From NCBI GenBank assembly GCA_043196285.1, contig JBBYJL010000033.1, positions 1-13,835 on the forward strand: 13,835 nucleotides of DNA, in the 5' to 3' direction. Under the pieces are notes generated by a model. That model saw nothing but the letters and a program-made list of their open reading frames with translations, did not search any database and was not told where the DNA came from. Position numbers and translations under genes: made by a program. This document shows positions 1 to 7,319 of the stretch, piece after piece. Every line of letters begins with the position of its first letter. The first letter of the stretch is position 1. The stretch comes from JAKAFX01 sp043196285. GTDB lineage: Archaea > Thermoplasmatota > Thermoplasmata > Thermoplasmatales > Thermoplasmataceae.

Positions 1-197
1 AAAGCTATCATAGAAAGAGGATTTCAAGAGGTCTCTTCCGTTCATCAGACGGAACAATAATGAATGCCGATTCCAATGCTGCATGTATGATAAGAAAAGC
101 AATCCCGAAATCGTTTGAGGACGTGACAGAAGGTGATGGGTTGCACCCACGAAGTTTAAGCATCAGACAGATGATAACTCCCAAAGAGGTTTGTTAA
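1..197 (+). CDS. tnpB: TnpB (IS200/IS605 OrfB) transposon nuclease, C-terminal fragment cut by window edge
   Basis: This is the 3' end of a TnpB gene. The frame is open from base 3 (SYHRKRISRGLFRSSDG...) to the TAA at 195-197, giving 64 visible codons. TnpB is an RNA-guided DNA nuclease encoded by IS200/IS605-type transposons. The visible part has the family's closing signature: a KRISRGLFRSSDG stretch, then NADSNAACMIRKAIP, in which the Asp of NAD is the last RuvC catalytic acid (RuvC-III). A short tail containing GLHPRSLSI follows. This resembles the sub-branch ending in KRxxRGLFxSxDGxxxNADxNxSxNI rather than the branch with a CxxC zinc finger just before the Asp. The other RuvC acids lie upstream of the window, so intactness cannot be judged. 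The last visible residues show no frameshift. It lies 59 bases before the xpd start, in the same direction. Confidence 0.85.
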   Translation, partial: SYHRKRISRGLFRSSDGTIMNADSNAACMIRKAIPKSFEDVTEGDGLHPRSLSIRQMITPKEVC

Positions 198-221
198 CAT
201 GGTTAATAGATTTCATAACCT
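187..221 (+). other. Nested stem-loop over the tnpB stop; candidate transposon right-end / omega RNA structure
   Basis: Two nested perfect stems are visible. The inner stem is TTAAC (194-198), loop ATG, GTTAA (202-206). The outer stem is AGGTT (187-191) with AACCT (217-221). The structure straddles the tnpB TAA stop. In IS200/IS605 elements the right end carries subterminal hairpins recognised by TnpA, and the TnpB omega RNA is made from the 3' end of tnpB plus the right end, with the guide lying just outside. The position fits that role. The stems are only 5 bp each, so chance is possible, and the exact element boundary cannot be fixed from this copy alone. Confidence 0.35.
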
Positions 222-243
222 AGAATAACTTCTCATGCAATGC

Positions 244-250
244 GGGAGGT
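244..250 (+). promoter_or_regulatory. Shine-Dalgarno of xpd, supports the TTG start
   Basis: GGGAGGT matches the archaeal anti-SD core and sits six bases before TTG 257. It decides for the TTG over later in-frame ATGs and indicates a leadered mRNA, unlike the leaderless layout seen for several other genes here. Confidence 0.75.
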
Positions 251-256
251 TGGGCA

Positions 257-2140
257 TTGGATTACCCTTATGAGTTAAGAGAATATCAGCGCGATACCAT
301 TGAATTTATCAAGAAATCGCTTACTAATTATGATTCTGTTATAATAGAAGCACCGACCGGTTCAGGCAAGACCATAATGAGTCTTCTTGGGGCAATAGAA
401 TACAAGGAAGGGACATCAAGGAAGATTCTTTATCTTACGAGAACAAACTCGCAGCAGGAGCAGGTAATCAGCGAACTAAGGAAACTGAAAGGAAACATGA
501 GGATGAAGGCTATTCCATTTCAGGGAAGAGGTAATCTGTGCCTTCTCTACAGGGAAATAGAGAATTCTGAAGAATTTAGCTCAGAATCTCTCTCAAAATT
601 CTGTTCATTGAGGAAAAAGAAGGTCATGGAAGGGAATAACACCGCATGCAGATTCTTTAATTACAATGTCAGATCAAGTGAAACGAAGAACTACATACTG
701 AACGAGATACCATCTGCAGAGGAAATCTATTATTATGGTGTGGAAAACGTAATCTGTCCATATGAATCGATCAAGGCAGCTCTCCCGGATGCAGATATCG
801 TAATTGCGCCCTACGCATATTTCCTGAATTTTGGGGCAGGAGAGAGATTTCTCAACCAGTGGGGTGTCTCAAGGGATCAACTCATCATAATACTTGACGA
901 AGCCCACAATCTTCCTGACATATCAAGATCGGTTTCATCATTTGATATATCAGTCGATGAAATTGACAGGGCTGAAAAGGAAGCCGTTGAATTTGGTGAT
1001 GAAGAGCTAATGCCCAGAATAAGATCTTCAGATTTCCTGGACGTATTGAGATCCGCCCTTCTTTCACTGAAGAGAGACTACATCGGCGAGGAGGATGAAG
1101 GCCGGATCAGCTTTGATACATTCAGGGAGTACGTGATGATAGCAGGATCCATGAATTCGGAGAAATTTCAGAGTCTTAACGCGTACCTGAATATATTTGG
1201 TGACAGGATCATAAGCATAAAAGAGGAGAGGATGAGGGTTCCACGTTCATCTGTATATACCCTTTCAGGGAAAATTGCCGCCTGGGAAGAAACTGACAGC
1301 GAGAGATACATTGCCCTTGTATCTAACAGGCGGACCGCTTCAGTGGAAGCATACTGCCTCGATCCATCTGTGAACCTGTCTCCGCTAAAGATGTCTAAAA
1401 GCATACATATTTCTGGAACTCTGGAACCTCACAGCACATACATCAATCTCACTGGCTTCACATCAGCCAGGTTTCTGAAGATCAATGAAGTATTTCCAAG
1501 AGAAAACAGGTTTATTTTATATTCTGACGAGATAACGACAAAATTCGATCAGTTCGATAATATCCAGCTTGAGCTGATGGTGAACATGATAACTGAACTG
1601 ATTGAGAAGTCGAGGAGACGAACAATAGTATTCTTTCCATCGTACCAATTGATGGACAGGGTTTTCTCTTATTCCTTCCCGTTCGAAGTGATCAAGGAAG
1701 AAAGGGCAGCGCCACAGAACAGGATCATGGAAACTGTTGACTCTTTCAGGGAAGGGAAAGGGGTTCTTTTTGCGGTTTCTGGGGGTAGAATATCTGAGGG
1801 GATGAATTTTCCTGGCGGAGAACTGGAAATGGTAATAGTTGCAGGCATTCCATACCCCAGGCCAGATGCCAGGAACAAGGCCCTGATGGACTTTTATCAG
1901 CGGTACTACGGAAATGGCTGGGAGTATGCAGTCACATTTCCTGCGCTCATTAAACTGCGACAGGAGATAGGCAGGCTGATCAGGAACGAAAATGATGTTG
2001 GTGCAGCGGTGATTCTGGATAAAAGAGCTTCAAATTTCAGGAAATACATACCTGAATTAAAGATGAGCAGGAATCCTGTCGGTGATGTGATAGCGTTCTT
2101 TGAAAGCAAGAAAGAAGGCAGGGCCATTACCAAATTATAA
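257..2140 (+). CDS. xpd: XPD/Rad3-type ATP-dependent DNA helicase with iron-sulfur domain
   Basis: This is a superfamily 2 5'-3' DNA helicase of the XPD/Rad3 family (627 aa, about the usual archaeal length), presumably acting in DNA repair. Motif order is complete: Walker A EAPTGSGKT at residues 31-39, DEAH box at 214-217, SGTLEP at 386-391, motif IV around VFFPSYQ (458-464), motif V GGRISEGMNFPG at 509-520, and motif VI QEIGRLIR at 569-576. Four cysteines (95, 116, 131, 167) between Walker A and DEAH have the spacing of the XPD 4Fe-4S cluster domain. An Arch-like insertion follows DEAH. The start is TTG at 257, supported by a strong Shine-Dalgarno GGGAGGT (244-250) six bases upstream. Such a leader implies a transcript starting upstream, close to or inside the transposon end. 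There are no signs of decay. Confidence 0.96.
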   Translation: MDYPYELREYQRDTIEFIKKSLTNYDSVIIEAPTGSGKTIMSLLGAIEYKEGTSRKILYLTRTNSQQEQVISELRKLKGNMRMKAIPFQGRGNLCLLYREIENSEEFSSESLSKFCSLRKKKVMEGNNTACRFFNYNVRSSETKNYILNEIPSAEEIYYYGVENVICPYESIKAALPDADIVIAPYAYFLNFGAGERFLNQWGVSRDQLIIILDEAHNLPDISRSVSSFDISVDEIDRAEKEAVEFGDEELMPRIRSSDFLDVLRSALLSLKRDYIGEEDEGRISFDTFREYVMIAGSMNSEKFQSLNAYLNIFGDRIISIKEERMRVPRSSVYTLSGKIAAWEETDSERYIALVSNRRTASVEAYCLDPSVNLSPLKMSKSIHISGTLEPHSTYINLTGFTSARFLKINEVFPRENRFILYSDEITTKFDQFDNIQLELMVNMITELIEKSRRRTIVFFPSYQLMDRVFSYSFPFEVIKEERAAPQNRIMETVDSFREGKGVLFAVSGGRISEGMNFPGGELEMVIVAGIPYPRPDARNKALMDFYQRYYGNGWEYAVTFPALIKLRQEIGRLIRNENDVGAAVILDKRASNFRKYIPELKMSRNPVGDVIAFFESKKEGRAITKL

Positions 2141-2146
2141 GAAAAA
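2131..2146 (+). promoter_or_regulatory. Possible TATA box for the ClC gene, overlapping the xpd stop
   Basis: The run CAAATTATAAGAAAAA covers the xpd stop codon and is the only TATA-like sequence near the ClC start. Its centre is about 32 bases before ATG 2169, which would give a leader of a few bases. No Shine-Dalgarno is visible before the ATG. Co-transcription with xpd across the 28-base gap is equally possible. Confidence 0.35.
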
Positions 2147-2168
2147 GATAGATATCACTTGTTAAAAG

Positions 2169-3986
2169 ATGACATCCTATTTTCGCTTGCTTTATGATTC
2201 AGTCAGGAAGCAGATTATTTCTGGCGAAATAAGAAAATGGATGATCATGGGTGTTTTCATAGGGGTAATCGCAGGACTTGGAGCGATAGCAATTTACTAT
2301 TCCATAGAACTGGCATCAAAATATATCCTTACCGGCATCACAGGTTTTGCACCTCCAAGATCTTATTTTTCCGGGGGTCAACCTGATTATCCTCTTCCAT
2401 CATACTTTGTGATGCCCACACTTAAACTGTTGCTTATACCTGTTTCAACAACACTTGGAGGCCTTGCCTCAGGGTTCATAGTCTACAGGTTTGCGCCAGA
2501 GGCAGAGGGTCATGGTACAGACGCTGCCATAGATGCTTTCCATAACAAAGATGGAAAGATTAGGCGGCGCATTCCTCTTGTGAAGCTTGCCGCATCGGCA
2601 CTGACAATAGGATCTGGTGGAAGCGCCGGAAGAGAGGGACCCACAGCGCAGATAGCGGCCGGCTTCGGATCTGCCGTCGCTGATTTCTTCAGGATGAACG
2701 ACAAGGACAGAAGAATAGCCATGGCTACCGGAATAGGTGCAGGTATCGGAAGCGTATTCATGGCTCCTCTTGGTGGTGCTTTACTGAGTTCAGAAATCCT
2801 GTATAAGCGGGATTTCGAGGTAGATGCACTCATACCCTCAATTATTGCGTCAGTGGTTGGATACTCGATCTTCGGATATCTCTTCGATTACAAGCCTATA
2901 TTTTCAATTCCTGCAGGTGATATCATAGGATTTTATCATCCTACCTCACTGCTACTGTACCTAGTGCTTGGTATTGCATCAGGCTTGGTCGGAATGGGCT
3001 ATGTCAAGATGTTCTACGGCATTCAGGCAATATTCAGCAAGCTTAAGCCTGTCTCCAGGTACTTCAGGCCGGCAATTGGAGGATTCGCGGTTGGAATCAT
3101 CGCTATGTTCTTCCCTGAAGTGATGGGGCTTGGATATGGTTGGATTCAGCAGGAATTCTATTATGCGCTGTATTTTCCGCTAATACTTCTCGTGATACTT
3201 GTGGTGGTGAAGATGCTTGCGACAGCGCTTACCATCGGGTCAGGAGGATCGGGAGGTGTGTTTGCCCCTGGGCTTGTGATAGGTGCATTCCTCGGGGGTG
3301 TTCTTGCCATCTTATTCCAGCCATTCTTCCCATTCCTCAGCAACCAGGACATAATTGTTGTAACAATGATAGCCTTCTTTGGAGGGATCTCAAACGCGCC
3401 TTTATCTGTCATAATAATGGGAACAGAGATGACCCAGAGCTATGCTCTCTTCATCCCCCTGATGCTGGCAACAGTCACTGCATATTTCGTCAAGGGAAGC
3501 AATGGAATATACAGAAAACAGGTCACCAACAGATCAGAGTCTAAAGCACATGCCTACGAATACGAAAAACCCATCATGGATCAGGTTAAGGTATACGAGG
3601 CCATGAAGAAAGACTACCTTTTTGTCACTCCAGAAACTCCACTGAAGGATGCGGTTTCAAAAATCAGGGAGAGCAGGACCAAGGGAATTGTTGTGGAGAA
3701 GGACAGGAAATTTGTCGGATATTTATCACTGGAGAACCTGAACGAGGAACTTGTCCAGAAGAATCCAAGTGTGTCAGAGGTGATGAGCCAGATCGAGGAT
3801 ATTACAATAGGCATGAACGACAACATTCACCTTGGACTGGATAAACTTACCAAATCCACAGCCGGGAAACTCGTGGTGCTTGACGAGAACAGCAACGTAG
3901 TAGGGACACTGGGTTTTTCAGAAATTGCAGATGCATACAACAGAGAAATAAGGCGTATTAAGGCACTTGCTGTTAAAAGCAGCTAG
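2169..3986 (+). CDS. ClC-family chloride channel/transporter with C-terminal CBS pair
   Basis: This is an integral membrane ClC protein (605 aa) that moves chloride or a related anion across the cytoplasmic membrane. Residues 1-445 are a multi-helix ClC core with two diagnostic repeats: GSGGSAGREGP at 148-158, holding the gating glutamate E156, and GSGGSGGVFAPG at 358-369, matching the GxFxP filter loop. Y448 lies about where the central filter tyrosine is expected. Residues from about 475 to 600 are a soluble domain with two CBS repeats, which in this family usually bind adenine nucleotides and modulate gating. After E209 (SSEILYKRDF) comes Ile, where E. coli ClC has proton glutamate E203 by my alignment, so proton coupling may be absent. 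It lies 28 bases after xpd. An acid environment makes a role in charge or proton balance reasonable, but that is inference. Confidence 0.95.
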   Translation: MTSYFRLLYDSVRKQIISGEIRKWMIMGVFIGVIAGLGAIAIYYSIELASKYILTGITGFAPPRSYFSGGQPDYPLPSYFVMPTLKLLLIPVSTTLGGLASGFIVYRFAPEAEGHGTDAAIDAFHNKDGKIRRRIPLVKLAASALTIGSGGSAGREGPTAQIAAGFGSAVADFFRMNDKDRRIAMATGIGAGIGSVFMAPLGGALLSSEILYKRDFEVDALIPSIIASVVGYSIFGYLFDYKPIFSIPAGDIIGFYHPTSLLLYLVLGIASGLVGMGYVKMFYGIQAIFSKLKPVSRYFRPAIGGFAVGIIAMFFPEVMGLGYGWIQQEFYYALYFPLILLVILVVVKMLATALTIGSGGSGGVFAPGLVIGAFLGGVLAILFQPFFPFLSNQDIIVVTMIAFFGGISNAPLSVIIMGTEMTQSYALFIPLMLATVTAYFVKGSNGIYRKQVTNRSESKAHAYEYEKPIMDQVKVYEAMKKDYLFVTPETPLKDAVSKIRESRTKGIVVEKDRKFVGYLSLENLNEELVQKNPSVSEVMSQIEDITIGMNDNIHLGLDKLTKSTAGKLVVLDENSNVVGTLGFSEIADAYNREIRRIKALAVKSS

Positions 3987-4178
3987 TCTCGCTGATTATG
4001 GGGAGCTCGAATGCATTCTTCAATTTCCAGATCAGAAGCGAGGTCTCAACACGATCATAAAACATTGTCTCATTGTCATTGGAATTTACAAAGGAGCCAG
4101 CCGGTTTTTGCCAGTCGCATATGAAAGGATTGTAGATAAGTATTTAGTCAGTGATTGCAATAAACCGAATGGAAATCC
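3987..4178. other. Intergenic gap between ClC and N-acetyltransferase genes
   Basis: This 192-base gap follows the ClC stop. It holds a 71-codon frame (3967-4182, TTG start inside the ClC gene) with no recognisable motif, no Shine-Dalgarno and an unconvincing composition, so I do not call it a gene. TATTTAG at 4141-4147 is a weak TATA candidate for the acetyltransferase downstream, 32-38 bases before ATG 4179. I see no tRNA-like fold. Confidence 0.4.
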
Positions 4179-4637
4179 ATGATCATCAATGCCCCCCCAT
4201 CAGGAATTATGAGAAATTTTGAACCTGGTGATCTGGATGCCATCACCAGGATTGCGAATGATTCCATGACAGAATTCTATACTTCAGACATAATTTATGA
4301 AATATATCTTTCATGGCCTTCTGGAATAAAGGTTTACCAGTCCTCGGATAAGATTCTGGGATTCATCGCAGGATCCAGGTATACCAGGACGGAAGCCAGG
4401 ATACTGTTATTAGCTGTCAGGGAAGGTTACAGAAAGATGGGCATTGGCGCTCTTCTGATGGATGGATTCATGAATCAATGCAGGCAGGAAAATTTTCTTA
4501 GTGTTAGGCTGGAAGTCAGGACAGATAATTACGAAGCTATCAGGTTCTACAGAAAATACAACTTTTCCGTAACACACACGCTTCCCAGCTATTACAGTGA
4601 TTTTTCAGACGCCCTCCTGATGTGGCGGATGCTCTGA
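4179..4637 (+). CDS. rimI: GNAT-family N-acetyltransferase, RimI/Ard1-like
   Basis: This is an acetyl-CoA-dependent N-acetyltransferase of the GNAT fold, close to archaeal RimI/Ard1 enzymes that acetylate protein N-termini in the cytoplasm. It is 152 aa from ATG 4179. The N-terminus FEPGDLDAITRIANDS is typical of RimI. Motif A, the pyrophosphate-binding loop RKMGIG (85-90), fits RxxGxG/A. The C-terminal stretch VRTDNYEAIRFYRKYNF (103-119) and the tail ending LLMWRML are characteristic of RimI. The start is uncertain: ATG 4209 (residue 11) would give the common MRxFEPxDL beginning and has AGGA just ahead, so the first ten residues may be untranslated. Broader GNAT substrates, including small molecules, cannot be excluded. 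Confidence 0.88.
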   Translation: MIINAPPSGIMRNFEPGDLDAITRIANDSMTEFYTSDIIYEIYLSWPSGIKVYQSSDKILGFIAGSRYTRTEARILLLAVREGYRKMGIGALLMDGFMNQCRQENFLSVRLEVRTDNYEAIRFYRKYNFSVTHTLPSYYSDFSDALLMWRML

Positions 4638-4713
4638 TTTTGTAGGTATGTCTTGTATATGCTGCTGAATTTACACTCGTCATGGTATCTTTAGCGGGGT
4701 TGGAGAGGTTTTC

Positions 4714-4721
4714 TTTTTATA
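4714..4721 (+). promoter_or_regulatory. TATA box of the NifX-like gene (leaderless promoter)
   Basis: TTTTTATA sits in a T-rich tract after GAGAGGTTTTC. Its centre is about 25 bases before ATG 4743, so transcription should begin at or next to the start codon. No Shine-Dalgarno is present between them, consistent with a leaderless mRNA and a transcription unit separate from the acetyltransferase. Confidence 0.6.
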
Positions 4722-4742
4722 GTGCAGATACATTTTTGAGAA

Positions 4743-5120
4743 ATGATATGCACTGCACTGAACGCCGATGAAACAATTGCTCCGTTTTCATCAGGGAAAT
4801 ATCTTATAGTCTATGACGAAGTCAAGAAAGAGGTTGCAGTTTCGGTCAGAAACCCTGCGATTACGAAGAAGAATAGGAGATTCAGGTTTGCCAAGGAATG
4901 CATGAATTTGAATGCAAACATAGTAATTGTGCCCAGGGGATCACTCTCCTATTCAGCATACAGATCCCTTCGGAAAGGTAAGGTCAAGATACTCATCTCA
5001 TCAGTCGGCGAAAAATTCCCTGATTGCAGGACATCCGATCCCTCCATAGGAGAGGTACTTCGATCTTCTCTTAGCGCCTTTAAAGAAAAAATAACCAGGA
5101 AACAGGTGCAAACAAAGTAG
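4743..5120 (+). CDS. Small conserved-looking protein, possible NifX/NifB-like (dinitrogenase FeMo-cofactor family) fold
   Basis: This is a 125-aa soluble protein with no signal peptide or membrane segment. I do not recognise a specific gene. Its layout resembles the NifX/MTH1175-type RNase H-like fold: a short N-terminal strand (MICTALNA), a segment like 'xxSPxFxxxxYFxIYD' (ETIAPFSSGKYLIVYDE, 10-26), a basic loop (KKNRRFRFAK), then a helix and strand NANIVIVPRGSLSYSAYRSL like 'GVDVVIAGGIGPNAYxxL', then KVKILI. The family binds metalloclusters or their precursors in nitrogenase-containing organisms, but many archaeal members have no known role. Here the glycine-rich GG loop is PRGS and there are few Cys/His ligands (C3, C53, C98), so cofactor binding is doubtful. 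No nif genes are nearby. It is transcribed from its own promoter and followed by a convergent gene. The function is unknown. Confidence 0.7.
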   Translation: MICTALNADETIAPFSSGKYLIVYDEVKKEVAVSVRNPAITKKNRRFRFAKECMNLNANIVIVPRGSLSYSAYRSLRKGKVKILISSVGEKFPDCRTSDPSIGEVLRSSLSAFKEKITRKQVQTK

Positions 5121-5211
5121 TGAGGCCGGAATTTTTATGGCAGGAGAAATAAGGATCAAATATCTAGTATTCATGGAAAGTGCATGTAAAAAGGTTGTTC
5201 TCATGCAAAAC

Positions 5212-5232
5212 CTTCTGGGTTTTCGCCTGAAG
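5212..5232 (-). terminator. Terminator-like hairpin after the aph gene
   Basis: On the - strand, three bases past the aph TAA, CTTC-A-GG-CGAAAAC-CC-A-GAAG folds into a 4+2 bp hairpin with one A-A mismatch, followed directly by GTTTTGC. It may end the hemK2-drg-aph transcript. The T-run is short, and archaeal termination depends mostly on T-tracts rather than hairpins. Confidence 0.35.
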
Positions 5233-5235
5233 GCA

Positions 5236-6159
5236 TTAAAAAATCCTAATCCTTCTATGTGAGGACAGTGATCTGAGTCCAGCAGCTTCCATATCACGGT
5301 TTCCGATCATTCTCCCGTAAACGAAAGCATAATAGCCTGAAATCTGTGAATAGAACATCACCCTCTGGAGGAAACCTTTGTCAGTCAGATTCATATAAGC
5401 CGATAGGACCCTGCGAAAAAAATTATCATGGAAATATTCAAGCACACCAGCAAGATCGAACGCAGGATCAGCAATGAGTGAGTCTTCCCAGTCAATGATT
5501 CCAGTGATCCTGGAACTGTAGCGATCATAAAGGACATTGCCCTGGCCGATATCACCATGAATGAGGACAGGATCCGGCATAGTGTCCAGTCCAGAGAAGA
5601 AATCATGGAATCCAGACTCCAGCCTCGCAACACTCAGCGCATCAAGCAGCGGAAATATATTTTGATCAAAATCTTTGAGAATCTCTGAATAGCGCCTTTC
5701 CGTGACTTTTCTGTCCATTCTTCTTACCTTCAGATTATCAAGCCTGTCCATGTCAAGTGAATGAAGCACCTTCAGAAAGTTGGAAAGATCGACTGCAAGT
5801 GATTCCTGGTTTGTGAATTTTAATGATCCGTATCTAAGTGCTTTCCCAGGGATAACAGGATAGTGTGAGAATCTGATATAATGATTACCTGTCCTGAGAT
5901 TCTCAAACTTAGCGTCCGGTACCCTGACAGGAAGATATTCCGATATCCTGTTGAGCAAGGAAGCCTCGTTATGCAATTTCTCCCAGTCGCCCTGAAATCT
6001 TGGAAACCTGAATATTGTCCTTTCTTCTGCAAGAAGTACATAATTGTCCCACCCCTCTTTTATGAATCTCAGGCTCCTGAATTTCGTTCCTGGAAGGACG
6101 GAATTTATCGCGGGAAGAAAACGTCTCTTTATCTGTGATGCATTATCATTCAAATGCAT
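5236..6159 (-). CDS. Aminoglycoside phosphotransferase (APH)-fold small-molecule kinase
   Basis: This is a 307-aa kinase-fold protein of the APH/choline-kinase superfamily, which phosphorylates small-molecule hydroxyls with ATP or GTP. The N-lobe has the nucleotide lysine region replaced by an FRFPR motif (50-54), as in APH(2'')-like members, and a helix-C glutamate candidate at E65. The C-lobe carries the Brenner motif LIHGDIGQGNVLYD with catalytic D203 and N208, then the metal-binding GIIDWEDS with D223 and the usual DPAFDLAG extension (231-238). No membrane segments are seen. The start is ATG 6159: an in-frame TGA lies directly before it, so the gene cannot extend further. GAGGGTGA is 12 bases upstream, rather far. 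It is the last gene of a - strand cluster, 55 bases after drg. The substrate is unknown; a metabolic role is more likely than drug resistance. Confidence 0.88.
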   Translation of the reverse strand: MHLNDNASQIKRRFLPAINSVLPGTKFRSLRFIKEGWDNYVLLAEERTIFRFPRFQGDWEKLHNEASLLNRISEYLPVRVPDAKFENLRTGNHYIRFSHYPVIPGKALRYGSLKFTNQESLAVDLSNFLKVLHSLDMDRLDNLKVRRMDRKVTERRYSEILKDFDQNIFPLLDALSVARLESGFHDFFSGLDTMPDPVLIHGDIGQGNVLYDRYSSRITGIIDWEDSLIADPAFDLAGVLEYFHDNFFRRVLSAYMNLTDKGFLQRVMFYSQISGYYAFVYGRMIGNRDMEAAGLRSLSSHRRIRIF

Positions 6160-6214
6160 TCACCCGACTTTTCACCCTCAATTGTACAGGAAACATGATT
6201 ATCCGGCCATGAAG

Positions 6215-7303
6215 CTAATTTCTGCTGACAACTGTGACAATGTCCTCATCCAGCAACTCGTAATCAAGCCCAACTCTGAGTTCCCTGAATTTCCTGTTTG
6301 GCCCTGATACTATGGCATACCTGAACGAAGAGATCATCTCCCTGCTGATCTTCCTCGCCACGTCTCTGACCGTCGAACCTGTGGACAGTACCAACGGCCT
6401 ATCCCTGTCCACTTCACCGGACTTCTCACGCAGGTAAATCCTCATCAGATCCAGCGAGACAAATATCTGCTCCTTCAGATCTGATATACCGGCACCAGTC
6501 TGGGCCGAAACCTTCAAAACCTTGAAATCTGAAATCTGTGCATCCGTCTGCAGTAAAAAATCCGGATCAAGGTCAATCTTGTTAACAACCAGAAGAGCGG
6601 GGATATAAACAGTTCCGGAACGGAGATACTCAATCAGATCGTCCTGGGTTATGCTCTGCCTGATGTATACCTCAGCATTCGCTATCTTGAACTCCTTCAG
6701 TATATCCCTGACAACCTCATGATCTATATTCATTCCTCTTGGTGAATATATCTTAATGCCGCCACTGCCCCTTTTCTTCAAGGAAATGTTCTTCCTCGTC
6801 CTGTTCAGGACTATTCCAACCCTGTACAGTTCGGTAATTATCTTTGAAAGCCCGGAAGTCCTAATGTCTGTTATCACAAGGATAAGGTCGGAGTTCCTGG
6901 CAACGCTCAGTATCTCCCTGCCTCGTCCTGCTCCTGAAGATGCGTTCTCTATTATCCCGGGAAGATCAACTACCTGTATCTGTGCGCCTTTGTACTCCAT
7001 CGTACCGGGAACAGGTTTCAGCGTTGTGAAGGAAAAATTGGCAACTTCGCTGTTTGCATCCGTGAGAACGTTGAGCAAGCTGCTCTTCCCCACATTTGGA
7101 AAGCCTATCAGGGAAACGGTAGCATCCCCTGTCTTGGGAATGGAAAAACCCTCTCCACCGCCTTTCCTCTGGGATTCAAGGTCCATCTGCAGCTTGGAAA
7201 GCTTGGCCTTCAGCTTCCCAACATGGTGTTCTGTTGCCTTGTTGTACTGAGTTTTCTTCAGCTCTTCCTCTATATCCTTGATCTTCTCTTCAGTACCGCC
7301 CAT
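6215..7303 (-). CDS. drg: DRG-family (Obg superfamily) ribosome-associated GTPase with TGS domain
   Basis: This is a developmentally-regulated-GTP-binding-protein homologue (362 aa, usual archaeal DRG length). Such GTPases associate with translating ribosomes in eukaryotes; the archaeal role is presumed similar. The N-terminal basic/coiled helix contains the DRG hallmark KATEHHVGKLKAKLSKL (22-38). The G domain has G1 GFPNVGKSS (67-75), switch region FSFTTLKPVPG (90-100), G3 DLPGII (113-118), G4 NKID (241-244) and G5 SAQ (266-268). The DRG-specific insertion between G3 and G4 (about 165-235) is present. A TGS domain closes the protein (about 289-361, DRPLVLSTGSTVRDVA...), possibly binding RNA or a partner. 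ATG 7303 is preceded by SD GAGGT (7310-7314). The hemK2 stop is only 16 bases upstream, so the two are almost certainly co-transcribed. Confidence 0.96.
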   Translation of the reverse strand: MGGTEEKIKDIEEELKKTQYNKATEHHVGKLKAKLSKLQMDLESQRKGGGEGFSIPKTGDATVSLIGFPNVGKSSLLNVLTDANSEVANFSFTTLKPVPGTMEYKGAQIQVVDLPGIIENASSGAGRGREILSVARNSDLILVITDIRTSGLSKIITELYRVGIVLNRTRKNISLKKRGSGGIKIYSPRGMNIDHEVVRDILKEFKIANAEVYIRQSITQDDLIEYLRSGTVYIPALLVVNKIDLDPDFLLQTDAQISDFKVLKVSAQTGAGISDLKEQIFVSLDLMRIYLREKSGEVDRDRPLVLSTGSTVRDVARKISREMISSFRYAIVSGPNRKFRELRVGLDYELLDEDIVTVVSRN

Positions 7304-7309
7304 CGTTTG

Positions 7310-7314
7310 ACCTC
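7310..7314 (-). promoter_or_regulatory. Shine-Dalgarno of drg within the hemK2-drg gap
   Basis: GAGGT on the - strand, six bases from ATG 7303 and inside the 16-base gap after the hemK2 stop. As an internal cistron of an operon, drg is expected to need an SD, while the leading gene hemK2 has none. Confidence 0.7.
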
Positions 7315-7319
7315 ATGAA

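Noticed and set aside
3988..4042. CTCGCT/AGCGAG inverted repeat in the ClC downstream gap
   Set aside because: Only 6 bp with a 43-base loop. A repeat of this size is expected by chance, and no T-run or conserved element follows.
3967..4182. 71-codon + strand frame between ClC and the acetyltransferase
   Set aside because: It begins at a TTG inside the ClC coding region, lacks a Shine-Dalgarno, and has no recognisable domain or compositional sign of coding.
5137..5262. 41-codon + strand frame starting ATG GCA GGA between the NifX-like gene and aph
   Set aside because: The only TATA-like sequence overlaps its own ATG, there is no SD, and it runs into the convergent aph 3' end. No motif is recognisable.
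5236..6159. APH-fold protein as an antibiotic-resistance gene
   Set aside because: The fold is shared by many metabolic kinases. The gene sits with housekeeping translation genes in an archaeon insensitive to most aminoglycosides, and there are no mobile-element signs next to it.
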